A DNA stretch of 64,000 nucleotides from Vanilla planifolia (lineage: Eukaryota; Streptophyta; Magnoliopsida; Asparagales; Orchidaceae). Under the pieces are notes generated by a model that was not told the DNA's origin, did no database searches, and was given only the letters and a program-made list of their open reading frames with translations. The stretch's first letter is position 1. Every line of letters begins with the position of its first letter. A program made the translations under genes and the position numbers. Location: contig CM043868.1 of NCBI GenBank assembly GCA_023846275.1, positions 5,227,153 through 5,291,152 on the forward strand, in the 5' to 3' direction. This document shows, piece after piece, positions 36,451 through 48,970 of this stretch.

Positions 36451-38720
36451 TATAAAATCATGAATAGAAGTGTGTAAAATGCATCATGAATGAACTAAAC
36501 CTTAGCCTAGTAGATGAACCATAGAATGACACTTAAAATTTAACTAAAATTCTAGGAAATCATGTAGCCAAGTATCCTTTTACCTTAATTATCCTTAGGA
36601 AGCATTGAGTAATGACTTGGTCGTAAGAGGCATGAATTCAACCATTAAGAGAATCTAAATGGCTTCTAAGGTGTGTATAACACTTGGTTTCTAGTTGAGA
36701 AACTTTAAAGGGCTTAGTAGTTAAGGATATATTTGATTAATAAAGAGATTCAATATAGTTAGTAATGTTAAGGATATAGATAGACTTAAGCACTTATGAT
36801 TAGTTCTTACTTGGGTTTTAAGAAAGAGACTTTATGTGATTAAATAAGACTAAGAAATGTAAGCCTAGCCTTAGAACTAGCCTTAAAGGCATACAAATAA
36901 TTCATGGAAAAGAAATCCCTAACAAAAAGTCATAAAGTTAAATTAAGGAAATACCATTTATGAAGCTTTTATGCATATTGTAAATAAAATTTTGGATAAT
37001 AAAGTTCTCAATTAACACCTTAGGAGAAGATTGGAAAGCTTTGAATAAGACTTAGAGATGTTAGGCTTGACCAATGAACTAATAAGATAAAACATTAGCT
37101 AGACTCTTGGGTTGAATAGGTTCTTTGGGTAAGCCAATGAGTGGCCCTAATTGGGCTTTCAAGCAATGGTATGACATCTTGTATGGTGAATTAAAGGATA
37201 CTGGTGTCTAAAGAGAAGCCTTAATATGGATATAACATCTCAAGATTGCCTTAGAAGCATAAGGGACCTTAAATGGACTTGTGCAAACTTTGTCATAATT
37301 ATAATTATAATGAATTATATACTAAACCTAAGGGAGCAAGCCAAGACTATGTGAATGCTAAGGATAACTTAAGTAGACTAGGATGTAATCAAGGTTAGAC
37401 TAAATATACGAAAAATGATCTAAGATATCTTAAATAGTTGAATTAGGGTTTAATATAAACTATAAAGTATCTTGATAATTAATGGTAATCTTATATAATT
37501 GAAATAAGGTTTAAGATTGAAACCATATATTATCCCGATAAGTGTGTAGAGAATCTAAGAGAATGGATTTAGGGTTAATAGAAACCTTTAACATATTAGG
37601 TTGTTGATTAATCTTTATGTGTTACCTAAATAATACTAAATAATGGTAGATTAAGGTAAAGTAAGATACTATAAATCATGGATATGATTTGATCAGATGA
37701 ATACTAGATGTAGTAGACCATTGATCATACACACTCAATAGGTTAGCTACTTCACTCTCTTGGCCTATAGATACTAGTTACACATGATTGGTTGAACTTG
37801 TAGGAGTACAAGGTCATATGATAAAAATCTTCAAAGTTAGCTAAATACTATGACATAATAACACATATAATTCTTTAGAGAATAAATGATATACTATGAA
37901 TATGATGAGGATCACATATGATTGATGAGGAATCTAAAACCCTATGTGATTAGCTTATGTGATAAGTACTATCTTAAAGAGTGTTAGATTATATGAAGTG
38001 ATAGGAGTATTAGGTCATACAATGATTCTCTTAGATAGAAAAGTATATTAGATTAGTAAGAGAACACTAATCATTTAGTTAATCACAACATGAGATTATG
38101 TATTGACTTAATTATAAATATTCCACTTTTATAATAGTTAGCATTGATGTTGTATACTTACATGATTTATTTATTTGTACATACATAGCACTTAATATTA
38201 CATAATAATTTTATAGTATGATTCAAGAATTACTTAATGAGTTATCTGACTTAGCTCTTATATTTTTGTAAGATTCAGATAAGAGTTGATTAGGAGTAGA
38301 GGTGGAGATTATAAGATTTAGTGCATCAATTGTAATGATTATCAATATACAATAACAATCTTGTATTATCATATAAATAATCATATAATATAGTCCCTTG
38401 TTATTTTATATAATTATTTATTGTATTATTGTTGGACAAGGGACTATATTAGACCATTATATTTGGACTTTGCAGCTACTTATTTATGTTCTTTTTGTTA
38501 GACTTTGGTGGTTATTTATGATGATATTTTTTATTGGATTTGTATTGTATGTTTAATGATCATTGGACATTTTATTTCATATTTCAAATTTTAGATGAAT
38601 ATTTCATCATATTATTATTATGTTAATATTTTTTATTTTGTTATATTTGTTACTTATAGATACATTTATTATTGTGAGTTTTTTATTTTGGTTAAACTAC
38701 GGGCTTGGAAAAAAAATGAT
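36450..38720 (+). mobile_element. Possible decayed Ty3/gypsy-type LTR region
   Basis: Long A-rich text with CTTAG/GCCTTAG phrases leads to GAGTTATCTGACTTAGCTCT...TTGTAAG at about 38240-38275. It is followed by T-rich sequence with TTGGACTTTG and TTATTGGATTT phrases. This resembles the layout of long gypsy (Tekay/Del-like) LTRs, in which a GAGCTTTTTAGCTCAC-type block precedes the transcript's T-rich R/U5 region. A similar block occurs at 53.89 kb. No protein relic supports the call. Confidence 0.25.
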
Positions 38721-39099
38721 GTAAAAAGAAGCTTTTGAATTCAATTTTTAGAAATGCATTCTTTGTAACTACCATGCTTGACTTATCATGTGAGAACTTC
38801 TTCATTAATGAAATTTTAAAAGTACTACTAATTTGTTGATTTCCTCTTTGTCAAACATACTTTTTGACTCACAATTATAGAAAGTTAGTAGTTTATCTTT
38901 GCAAAGGGAGGGGGCTACTTTGCAAAGTAGTAATTAGGAGAATATCACTTTGGGCAATTTTGAGTGGCCATGGGGGAAATCCACTATCAACCTTTTGCCA
39001 ATGCATACTAAAATAATTCATTGATATGAGTGTACCTTATGATATTCCTTTAGATAGAATCCTAACATCAAGCACAACATCTAGAAGTGTTTTCACCTA

Positions 39100-40811
39100 G
39101 TTTGTTGACCCAAAAACCATTTCTCATCACTTGTTGCCCCACTTAAGATTACATTTAAATCTCTTCAATCATGTAGGCATATATGTTAAATCATGTTATC
39201 ATGTGTTATAATATTTTCTAGTCACATAAATCTTAATTAATATTATTACAAACCATGCTAGAATCAAAGAAAAATATAAATTAAAGAAAATCAATTGACA
39301 CTAAGGTGATCATCTTATTATATAATTGTATAATATGATAATACTTAGTCTACTTGTACAACTCTTTTTCTAGCTTTATCTTAAGTATAATTTAGAATGG
39401 TCTAAATGTAATATACATATGATTTGCTCATTCTGTGCTGGTTGCAAAGTTATCTCATTTAACATGCACATATGAAGTATATTTTGTACTTCTATGATAA
39501 TATTTCTAAGAACCTTAGTTAGATTGTATAGAGATAACTTTTATATCATACATGTTTGATTCACATATGTAGAATATAGTTATAAAACTATCAAATATTT
39601 GCATATACAATATACTTATCATACATGTATGAAGTATATGTATCAATTGAGTTTTGAGTCAAAGTCTAACAATGCAAATCTTTGTATAATTATGATAATA
39701 GTATTGTACTTATAAGAAGTGTTTGATAACCTAATTGCAAATGACATATGTGCAAAGTCTATCATATATATATGATTCCCCCTATTGTACATGTATGACC
39801 TTAAGATCATTAACTAAATTAACAAGTATAACTATATCATGTTTGCATGATCTTCATGATCATGTTATATGATATCCATAAAGCCCAAGCGGTATCTTAA
39901 CAAAATATTTTGAGTGATTATCTTATAGTATGATATCTTTGATCATGATGAATAAAAGGTAAGCAAAATTAACAATAAGATAGAAGCATAGTTAAGGCAA
40001 TTAGATCTCTCTGTTTATTGCCTTTGTATGTTCTCTTGATCACACATATACAAACGCCAATTGAGGCTTTAATAGCTTCTTTAATCTCTTTGAAAACTTC
40101 ACTTTTAGACATTGAAAGTGTCATAAATCATTTTAAATAATGTAATAATATAAACAAGAGGATATTCAAAGAAAAGTAAGCTAATAATCTAAAATTCAAG
40201 AACATTCAAAGGTTCAAAAAGAGAAACTTGCTTATACATCTCAATTAGAACATTTCAAGCACTAACTATAACATATTTAAGATTGATCTTGTTTTGAGTT
40301 GGCTCTATTTGCATTTGTAACTATGAAGTTATCATTTTTGATAATTGTGCCACTTATGATTTAAGTATTTAAGGTATAAATTGTTGTATTGTAAACTTTC
40401 AAGTGTTATACTCTTGTTACCTTCTAACTATTATATCTTTTATGAGTTCTTATTATTGGAAACTTCTCTGATCACCATTTGTATATGGTTTACCTCTACC
40501 AACTAAGTAAAAGAGAGTGGTTATTTCTAAAATTACCCCTATTAGTGATGACAAAAAGGAGTGTTTTTCCTAGTTATAGGTGGATGTAGGCATGAGTTTG
40601 GCCAAACCAAATAAAATTCTTGGTTGCATTTGCTCACTTAAATTAATTTCTTTACTTTTTTATTTCATAACAATCATTTTCACAATAATAGTTTTGTAAA
40701 TAAGAAAATTTTTTTAAAAGCTCTAAAAGTTTTGTAAAAAGATTTTTAACCTTCTTGTAATCATATAATTCACCCCTCTTCCTATAGGATCACTCCTCTA
40801 TAAGCTAAACA
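39100..40811 (+). mobile_element. Sirevirus-like copia 5' LTR, plus strand
   Basis: The right end is well defined. AATTCACCCCTCTTCC lies about 50 bp before a terminal CA at 40810-40811, and a primer-binding site follows at once. From about 39140 the sequence aligns by eye with the LTR at 47540-48950 over roughly 1.4 kb; shared blocks include ATCAATTGACACTAAG, GAGTCAAAGTCTAA, AAAGAGAAACTTG and CACCATTTGTATATGGTTT. A TGTTGACCC at 39100 could be the left terminus, but homology to the other copy's first 270 bp is missing. Transcription signals could not be singled out. Confidence 0.72.
39310..39960. repeat. Dyad array within the LTR
   Basis: Members such as TTGTATAATATGATAATACT (about 39327), TTGTACTTCTATGATAATAT, ATACTTATCATACATGTATG (about 39610) and TTATAGTATGATATCTTTGA followed by TCATGATG (about 39923) recur along the first half of the LTR. 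They lie about 0.85-1.5 kb from its 3' end. Confidence 0.6.
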
Positions 40812-40812
40812 A

Positions 40813-40826
40813 GTGGTATTGAAGCA
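40813..40826 (+). other. Primer-binding site
   Basis: GTGGTATTGAAGCAAG immediately follows the LTR and matches the GTGGTATCAGAGC consensus for priming by initiator-Met tRNA, with two or three changes. Confidence 0.72.
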
Positions 40827-40879
40827 AGTTGTATCAAAGGATGTAATTTATAAAAGAAGATCCATTTTTGTGTGCGAAA

Positions 40880-42180
40880 TTTAATTAAGCATGGTTTATG
40901 CTAGGGTTCAGCCCTACTTGTTAATGGGAATAATTTTTTTAGTGTAGAATAGTGTATTTATAGATCTTTGTGAAAAGAAGAATATGATTTTTGGTATTAA
41001 TTTGAACAAAATTTTGATATTTTGAATGTAAAAAATGGAAGCTCAAGATGTTTTGACAACTAAATTCAAGAGGACTAAACTATTTATTTTATTTTGTACA
41101 TGAAACTTTGCCACTTACATTCATATTATGAGGCAATATAGGAGCTAAACACAATATATATTTTTTTTTGCAACCTCAAACAAGAAAATATAGTAAGAAG
41201 GAAAAGTAGAAATAGGAGAAGAAGAAGCAAAGAAAGAATAAGAAGTTGCAAAATGCACTTTTGAGCTAAATACTACACATAAAGGGATATCAAATACTTC
41301 TTGTTAAAATTTTGATTCATTTTCTAGCTTACAATTATTAGATGTTTGACTATTTTAATGAATTAGCATAAGAACATAAATAATTAAATAATAGGTATGC
41401 TAACTTGAAAAAGAAGTGTGCCAAACATGAAAATCATGCCCATATTTTATAAGAGTAGTCCAATGATCTTAAGGAAAAGAATGAGTTACTTCAAGGAGCA
41501 ATGCTATACATTTCTAATCTAAGCAATTTACAAGATTATTTTGTGAGTTTGAAAGCTTATTATCTGTAAGTAATTTTTGTATAAATGTTTTAAAATGTGA
41601 GAATACTTAACTAAGAAAAGAAAACTTTGAAATTAAAGAAAAATTGATTTTTTTATCATGATACAAAAGAAACTTGATGATTTGAAGGCAATATATGTTA
41701 ACATCTCTTAATATGTTTCTTCTCATGCTTACACATATACATATGTCAATCTGTGTGGTGATGTAGGATTATTAATAATTTTGCTCATTTGCATATGTCT
41801 CCTACTTATACATGTAATTTGATTACCACATCTAAAGTTATTTGTAAGCATTGTTGCAAATCTAATCATATATCCATTGATTAAAATGTTAAGAAATCTA
41901 TAGGTTTATAAAAAAATCAATATGTTTTCATTCCTAATGGTAGCTCTTTATGTAGAAAAACTACAAAATTATTTTGATTATATATATTACTAAAAAGTTG
42001 AACCTAATGTGGTTTGAGTTCTTAAAATTAATTATTAGATAGATGTGTAGGTGTGTCTTAGACTTATAAAGACAAGACATGGCTTATAAGGTTTGTATGA
42101 GGATCACCATTCAAAATCTATGCATTGATTTATAAATATGGTCCTTAATTATTAAAATAAATTATATTTTTAAGGGATTC
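40880..42180 (+). pseudogene. Sirevirus-like gag relic
   Basis: Starting about 70 bp after the primer-binding site, translation in shifting frames gives an N-terminal NGNNFFSV-like segment. A coiled coil follows (KKKCAKHENHAHIL and LKEKNELLQGA at about 41410-41510), then a degraded CCHC knuckle (CKHCCKSNHISID at about 41850-41885). The tail (about 41995-42160) aligns with the tail of the gag at 26.93-27.01 kb. It would have been the capsid/nucleocapsid precursor. It is broken by many stops, and no pol domain is seen beyond 42180. Confidence 0.6.
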
Positions 42181-42208
42181 AATTATTTAGACATTTGTAT
42201 TTATATCT

Positions 42209-42416
<208 letters not shown>

Positions 42417-42479
42417 AGGAATAATCAAGAGAATGATATTGATTACAATATTGGCCTACATTTGCCATGAAGGATGGAT

Positions 42480-43030
42480 GATAAGAAACAATCTAAAAAT
42501 ATTAAACTTGGTCTTAGACATGCAAAGTGAATTAAGTACACATACTCTATGGGTTCAAAAAATATGAAAAGAAGAGGTGTTACAACTGAAGACAATTAAT
42601 AAGAAATCCAAACAAGTGAGGCTACACCATCAACATCCACTGTGTAAACTTGAATCTTAACACAATTCTCCTTATTTTATTGAGTAGAGACCTTACATCT
42701 AATGCTTCACATTAGAACCAACATCTATTATCTGAGATAAATGCATCAAAAAATTACATTCAATAATAATCAATCATGATTGAGAATTGATTTCTTCAAT
42801 AATAGGAATCAATATCTATGCTACAAGTCTAAATAAAAAATCAATCAAAACTTCAATCAAGAAATCTATCAAATATTATAACAAAAATTAAGAAGTTCCT
42901 TACAAATGATTGACTTTTTTATTTAGCAGTTATTAAACAATTACTACTATACTACTTGGCTGTTTTTGAACCATCTTGTACCAACATTGAACGTCTAATA
43001 TTGATGAAGGTTTTTGTTAAAAACTTGAAT
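42480..43030. other. AT-rich stretch, nothing recognised
   Basis: No coding sequence, repeat or transposon terminus is visible between the microsatellite and the inverted repeat. Confidence 0.4.
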
Positions 43031-43034
43031 ATTT

Positions 43035-44700
43035 TATAAAAAGAGGGAGAAGTAAGCTTTATCATAGCTAGATTTCAAGGTAATTAAACCCAAATATTAT
43101 GAAGAAACTCTAGGGAGGCTACAAAATGATGAAAATAATTATAACAACACTATGCAACATGAACTGCGTACACACAAGCATGATGGTTCACTGTAGGTGC
43201 TTAGCTAGATGTTGTGTGTAGAGGTGCAGTCACATTAGAGGATTGCACATGCTAAGGGTGTGTCAATACATGGGATGGCACACATGTCCTACATGTGTGC
43301 GTGCATCGACCACCTACCATGCATGTAGTTCACACGTGTATTGTAGGTGAAGAACCTACCTTGCTAAGATGGTTAATGCCTATGTGTAGGTTTGTTCGTG
43401 CATAAGAATAGTGCCAATGCTTAAGAAAATTTCTTGACTCTAGCAAGCTGTGTGCACACATGGTGCTAAGCAACTTGGGGCAAGGATTTTATGAAATTTA
43501 TGAAATTTTTTTTTGAGTTAAAATCTATATATTACATGTGAAAATTAAAATATTATGTATTTTATAATGAAAAATTATATCCAAATCTATAAATAAAGTG
43601 ATAAGAACGATGAATTAAGTAATTTAGTACTCTATAATTCAAAACTCTAAAATTCAAAATTTTGTAATTTAGAACTTTGTGAACTTTGAATCACTTGAAT
43701 TGAAATTTCTTTAAGAATTCAATCTCCTTGTGACAAATACTCTATTCTCCTATCATCTTCCTTTGTTTGTTACCATTCTCAATTTTCAACTTTCACTATT
43801 GTTATTAAAAAAAAAGGTTTACTTTTAGGGTCTCATGGATAAAACACCCCATATATATATCATATTATCTTCAGTATCAGGTGAACAACCTTGAGCACTG
43901 ATAATAGACCTCTTTTTAGTAGTAATAACAAAAGTGGAAGCATGAGAATAGAAAGGAACAAAAGAAAAAAAGAGAGTTTTTACCATACAGGGATTGAATT
44001 TATCAAGAAATGTTCCTTTAAGGGGTTATGAATTCACAAAATTTTAAATTAAAAAGTTCTAATTTGAAAGCTTTAAATTACTTTAATCATCATTATTACC
44101 CTTTATCTAGAGGTTTAGATATGATATATTATAATAAAATATAATATAATATATGATATTTTAATTTCCATAAGAAATGTGTTGAATTTGATAAAAAAAA
44201 AGAAATTTTTAAAATTTTGTTAAATTTGTGCCCTAATTGTCCTAGTAGAACACATGCATCACTTATGCTAGGCATTGTTCACTTAGTGAGCACTATTCCC
44301 ACGTGCAAATAGGCCTACATGCACATCTTGATTGTGATAGCACAGTTGGTTTGCCTACTATGTACCCAAGATAGGTTCATCTAGCACGCATGTGATAGAT
44401 GACAGACATGCTTACATGTGCAATGCATGTACACTGGCTCTCTATGGTCATCTGCCCCCTAGCATGCATGGGCTTTTAATGCTTACATGCTTATGCCATT
44501 GCATGTAAAATCTATAGTGTGCTCTCTAACTAGCCAATAATGAACCACAACTATGTGTACACGTGTGGTTCTTATTGCATAGTGATGTTATAATGGTTTT
44601 TTCATCTTTTTGTCACATCTTTTAGAGTTTTTCATAATATTTGGATTTAATGATTCCAAAATTTAGCTCCTAATCATATGTCTCTTTTTTTGTGATTTGA
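43035..44700. repeat. Large head-to-head inverted repeat of unknown element U (two arms of about 0.8 kb)
   Basis: The left arm (43035-43850) is the reverse complement, with moderate divergence, of the right arm (43885-44700). The centre at about 43851-43884 contains a short spacer. Both arms begin, from the centre outward, with a run of T residues and AATAACAATAGTGAAAGTTG or its variant. They continue with a GAATT-rich section and a TTTATCTA...GATAT section, then a GC-richer block full of ACATGTG, GCATG and CACGTG-like phrases. They end with GTTATAATGGTTTTT or GTTATAATTATTTTC and TTTTCATAATATTTGG. Neither arm encodes a recognisable protein. Related single copies lie at 51.83-52.79 kb. Confidence 0.85.
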
Positions 44701-44779
44701 GTCTCACTAAATCATATATTTTAAATATATTTCTTATATGATCTATTTTAGTTATCTTCTTTAAGAAGTTGAGATGTTT

Positions 44780-46140
44780 GGCATCCTCATCAAGTGGTTT
44801 CTTTAAATTTGTTACTAACAGCACATAACATTAGCAAGTATAGTAGACCCTTCATTTGGTAAGTACTAATAATGCCTTTTTCAATATTTTTTTGTCTTTA
44901 TAATAGAAAGAAATGTTATCCATTCTTTATAAACTAATACCATTAGGCTGCATATCAATAAATATAGATTTTCTAATATAAGTTTGCAAACATCTAGAGA
45001 TACCACTCCATTAATAACCTTATAATATAGTCATTGATGATGATGAACTTCATCTTATATTATTTTTCAACTCTTATCTCAAAGTCTTAATGAATTCACT
45101 TTAGGGAATATGCTCTAAGTTATATTATAGTCACTAAGTTTAATCTCATCATAAATTTTTCTAATATTAGGTTCTTCTTGCTTCTAGTGTCAATGATAAA
45201 ACTACAAAGTTCTTTCTTCATTTTTATTCAGATGGTGAGGAGTTCTTCTCTTTGTTTTGCTTTATTAGAGATGACATTTAGATTCACCATAAGTGATAGG
45301 ATTTCATCAACTTATAGACGAGTTTTAAGTTTCTTTTTAGTCTTAGTTTTAATAAGTACTTTATCATTCTTGAATTTTTCTAAAAATAATTTAAGATATA
45401 ATTTTTAACATTTTTATTATGTGTGCTCTATCTTGTTATGGTGATCACAATACTTATATTTTTTATTGGTATAAGTGTTGTTAGTTGTGGTTATAATAAA
45501 TTTTTTTAGAAAATAATCTTCTTTTTATCACTAACTATTAGATTTATACTCAAACTTTTTGGTATTTTATCTTTCTAGTTTTGTCTTTTTGTATTCATTC
45601 TTTTTTATTAGATATTACAACTATACTAGCTTAGTTTAATTATTAAATAGTGATAAAAGATAATTTAGTGGCAATAAGATAGTATAGATTTGTAATATAT
45701 TTTGATAATGTCTACATCTCATCGATGTATATTCCTAAACGTATACTTGTCTTCAAAATTTTGTATTATATTAATGTATCATTTGTTCTTATCAGTGTCA
45801 TAGATTATGCCACTTTCTCTACATTTCTATCATATTTTTTTTTCATGAGATAAAATTCTTTGATTAATCTTCTAAATTGGTTGCATGTCTTTTTTACAAC
45901 TATATAAGTTCTTAAGCGATCATTCCACTGAGCAAACACATGACATATATTTTTAATTGAGCATATTCCCCTTTATCAATTGATTTATAATTATATAGAG
46001 AAAAATATCTTTAGTTGCTCCAACTAGGTATTTAATTTCTTTTCATCCATTATACCATCATAAATTGATAAATCAAGTATAACATCTACCTTGAAAAGGT
46101 GTTATCGATTCACATACATAAAAATGGTGAGTAGATGTCA
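44780..46140 (-). pseudogene. Retrotransposon gag and probable protease relic, minus strand
   Basis: On the minus strand the first part (about 46140-45780) reads like a Retrotrans_gag domain: IDLSIYDGIMDEKKLN and, later, CNQFRRLIKEFYLMKKKYD. The next part (about 45465-45350) resembles a zinc knuckle followed by the KLHPEL-type segment, degraded to KLYLKLFLEKFKND. Downstream (about 45050-44780) a weak aspartic-protease-like tail is possible (VYKEWITFLSIIKTKK). This suggests a Ty3/gypsy-type element. Frames are broken throughout, and no LTR can be assigned. Confidence 0.45.
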
Positions 46141-46484
46141 TCATTATTTTTATCTTTAATTATCTTAGAATTACTACTTAATCCAAAATTTCTCTCATTA
46201 AGTATATTCTTTTTAGTAAATTAACTTTTTAATTTATCATAAGAAATGATTGAGATTTTATCACTATCTCCATTAATACTTATATTTGTTAGGTTAATAG
46301 AATTACTTATGCTTTCAAGCTTGATAGTGAAATAGTCAGTGTAATCACCTCAACTTAAGCCTCTTTAGTCTCTTAATTCTCTTTTATGACTTACTCCTCA
46401 ACTATTATCTTCTTTGCTCCTATCATTGGTGTTGAATTGAAGTTATTAATATAAAAAATAATATAAATTGTCTATAAAGTATTC

Positions 46485-46860
46485 TCACTTTGAGACTTTC
46501 ATAATAGGTCTTATTTTTTGAGTCATAATAGTGAAAGTTGAAGCATGTATATGGTGAGTAATAAAGGAATAAAGGAAGGATCAGAGAAGTTTTTATCAAA
46601 AGGAGACTGAATTCTCTTAAGAGATTTCCTTTCAAGGGGTTTTTGACTTCACAAGTTTCTTAATTTAAAACTTTAAAATTCAGAACTCTAGAATTCAAAA
46701 CATCAAGAATTTAGAATCATCTTGAAGAAAAACTTATTAAGAGAATTTAATCTCTTTGTAACAAAAACTAACTTGTCTTTCCTGTCTTCTTTTATTCTTT
46801 GGCATTCTCAAGCTTTAACTTTTACTATTGTGACTCCAGAAAAAAGTCTCCTATTAAGGG
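46485..46860. repeat. Second inverted pair of element U (terminal parts only, tail to tail)
   Basis: The plus arm (about 46485-46690) carries GAGTCATAATAGTGAAAGTT and TTAAGAGATTTCCTTTCAAG. The opposite arm (about 46700-46860) carries the complement, ending CTTTTACTATTGTGACTCC. Only the first 160-200 bp of the U unit is present in each arm, and they face the other way round from the large inverted repeat. Confidence 0.7.
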
Positions 46861-47255
46861 TTCAGTGCAACAACAACTCATGGAAAAATCAAAGGAAGAA
46901 TGAAGGTATTTAGGAGCATAATAGCATTGATCCAAGGAAAGGATTTCTTAAACTAGTGCTAGAATGACATTTCTATAATGTTTTGTTTTCTATTTCTATA
47001 TTTACTTTTACAATTCTAATATATTTGACTTATTAATTTGTTAATTTGTTAAAATGATCAATGCAATGTTGTGTTACTTGTTGGTTTAACAATCGCATAT
47101 CAGATTACAAGTTTATTATAATATTGTGTTACTCTTACTATAGCTTACTATGTTATTGATTTTTTACTGTTGTATTTATTTTAGAAAGTTGGTTCAACTC
47201 TAATGTTGAGTTATTTCTTTTAAATCTTCATTTTAGTGTTAGTTTTTTAATCATT

Positions 47256-47265
47256 AAGAGGGGGA
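47256..47265 (+). other. Polypurine tract before an LTR
   Basis: AAGAGGGGGA is preceded by TTTAATCATT and followed by TTATTGATCC. This is a decayed version of the Sirevirus pattern TCATCAAAAAGGGGGAGATTGTTGG, in which the polypurine tract directly precedes the 3' LTR. Confidence 0.6.
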
Positions 47266-47266
47266 T

Positions 47267-48970
47267 TATTGATCCTATAAGATTTAATGAGTACAAAACA
47301 TAGTTAATGTTAATTAATATGTGTTTTAATTATTTTAAATTGGTAATGAATGATTGTAGAGTAAGGTACAAACTAGAAAGAGGAATTATACTTGGTGTCT
47401 TTTCTTAAGGATAATGGATCAACTTGCCAACCTTGGAGCCTTTTAGACAAATTATTGGTAGAGTGGCTAACCATCTAGAGCTTCACATTTACTTCATTTC
47501 TTTGGTTAGATAATTAAATCTTCACCTTTTTATGATGGCACTTAGAATTGAATTTAAATCTCATCATCAATGCATGCATATATGCTAGATCATCTCATCA
47601 TATATTATAATATCCTTGAAGAACATAAATCCTAATTGATATTTTTGCAAAATATATGAGACTCGAAGAAAACAAAGTAAATCAATTGACACTAAGTCAA
47701 TCATCTTATTTGTAGTATTATTATATAATATGATAATATTTATCATACTTGAACAACTCCCTTTCATGCTCTACAACCTAGAGTGGTCTACATGTCACAT
47801 ATGTATGATGTATTCTTTATATAGATGCAATCATTCGGTTAAAATAAGAAGTTTAATGCAATGTTGTACATGGAATCAGCCTTGTACAAAACTTCATTAT
47901 CTTCTAGTTGCTAAGTTATCATATGTATCATGCATATATTAAGAATATTTTGTACTCTTATGATAATATTTCTAGTGCCCTTAATTAGAACATAAAAATA
48001 TGTTTTCTATACCAAATAATTTACATTGTATAATATAATAATATAATTATCAATTCTTTGAATATTTTTGATATAATTATCATAAACATATGAAGTAAAT
48101 ATATCAACTAAATTATGAGTCAAAGTCTAATAATCTAAATCTTTATAAATTTACCATTCTAGTATTGTATTTATATGAGATGTCTAAAAACCTAAGAGCA
48201 AATGACTTATGCACAAGAATTATCGTACACAATTGTATCATATTCATACGATTCTAATGATCACCTTATACAATGTTTATAAATTCTAAGAGCTATCTTA
48301 ACAATTTGTGTAAAGTGATAGTCATACTATACAATGTACTCAAGGAATCTTAGGTAAGTAAAACTAAAACGTCAATAAAGCACTTTATCAAGGGGATCGA
48401 TTCTTTATATCTATCATGATGGTACAATCTCCTAATCATGCTCTTACAAATGACTTGTTTAATTTATTTTGAGGCTTCACTTTTAGTTGTTGGAAATTGC
48501 ATAAATAATCTTAAGAATGTAATAATATAAATATAAAAAAAAGTAGGTCAATGATCTAAAATGCAAAAGCATTCAAAGGCTCAAAAAGAAGAAACTTGTT
48601 TATACATCTCAACAAGGGAAATTCTTGTACTAACTACAATATATTTAAGCTTGGTTTTGTTTCATCTTTCTTTTATTTATAGTAGTAACTCTCATCTTAT
48701 CATTTATAGTTATTATATCAATTTTGATTTAAGGGTTTAAGGTATTGGTTGCTATACTATCAAATTTCAAGTTTCGTACTCTTATTTCCTTTTAGCTATT
48801 ATAACTCTTATGAGTTATTATTATTGGTGGCTTCTTTGAACACCATTTGTATATGGTTTCTCACTACCTATTAAGAAAAATGAAGTGTTTACCCTTATTG
48901 ATTGTAATAAAAGGAGATTGATTTTAATAGAATCTTGGTTTGGTTTGTTGTACCCTTTAGCTATTGTACC
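47267..48970 (+). mobile_element. Sirevirus-like LTR, first segment
   Basis: The LTR starts after the polypurine tract (TATTGATCC, presumably from TGTTGATCC), so it is a 3' LTR. It aligns by eye with the LTR at 39140-40560 from about 47540 on, and with the fragment at 28786-29060 in its first 270 bp. It is broken at about 48970 by another LTR; a later segment resumes at about 50998. The dyad array lies at 47700-48340. Confidence 0.65.
47700..48340. repeat. Dyad array within the LTR
   Basis: Members include TATAATATGATAATATTTAT followed by CATAC (about 47723), ATGTATGATGTATTC, ATTGTATAATATAATAATAT (about 48026) and GTACACAATTGTATCATATT (about 48225). They correspond in order to those of the LTR at 39310-39960. 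Confidence 0.6.
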
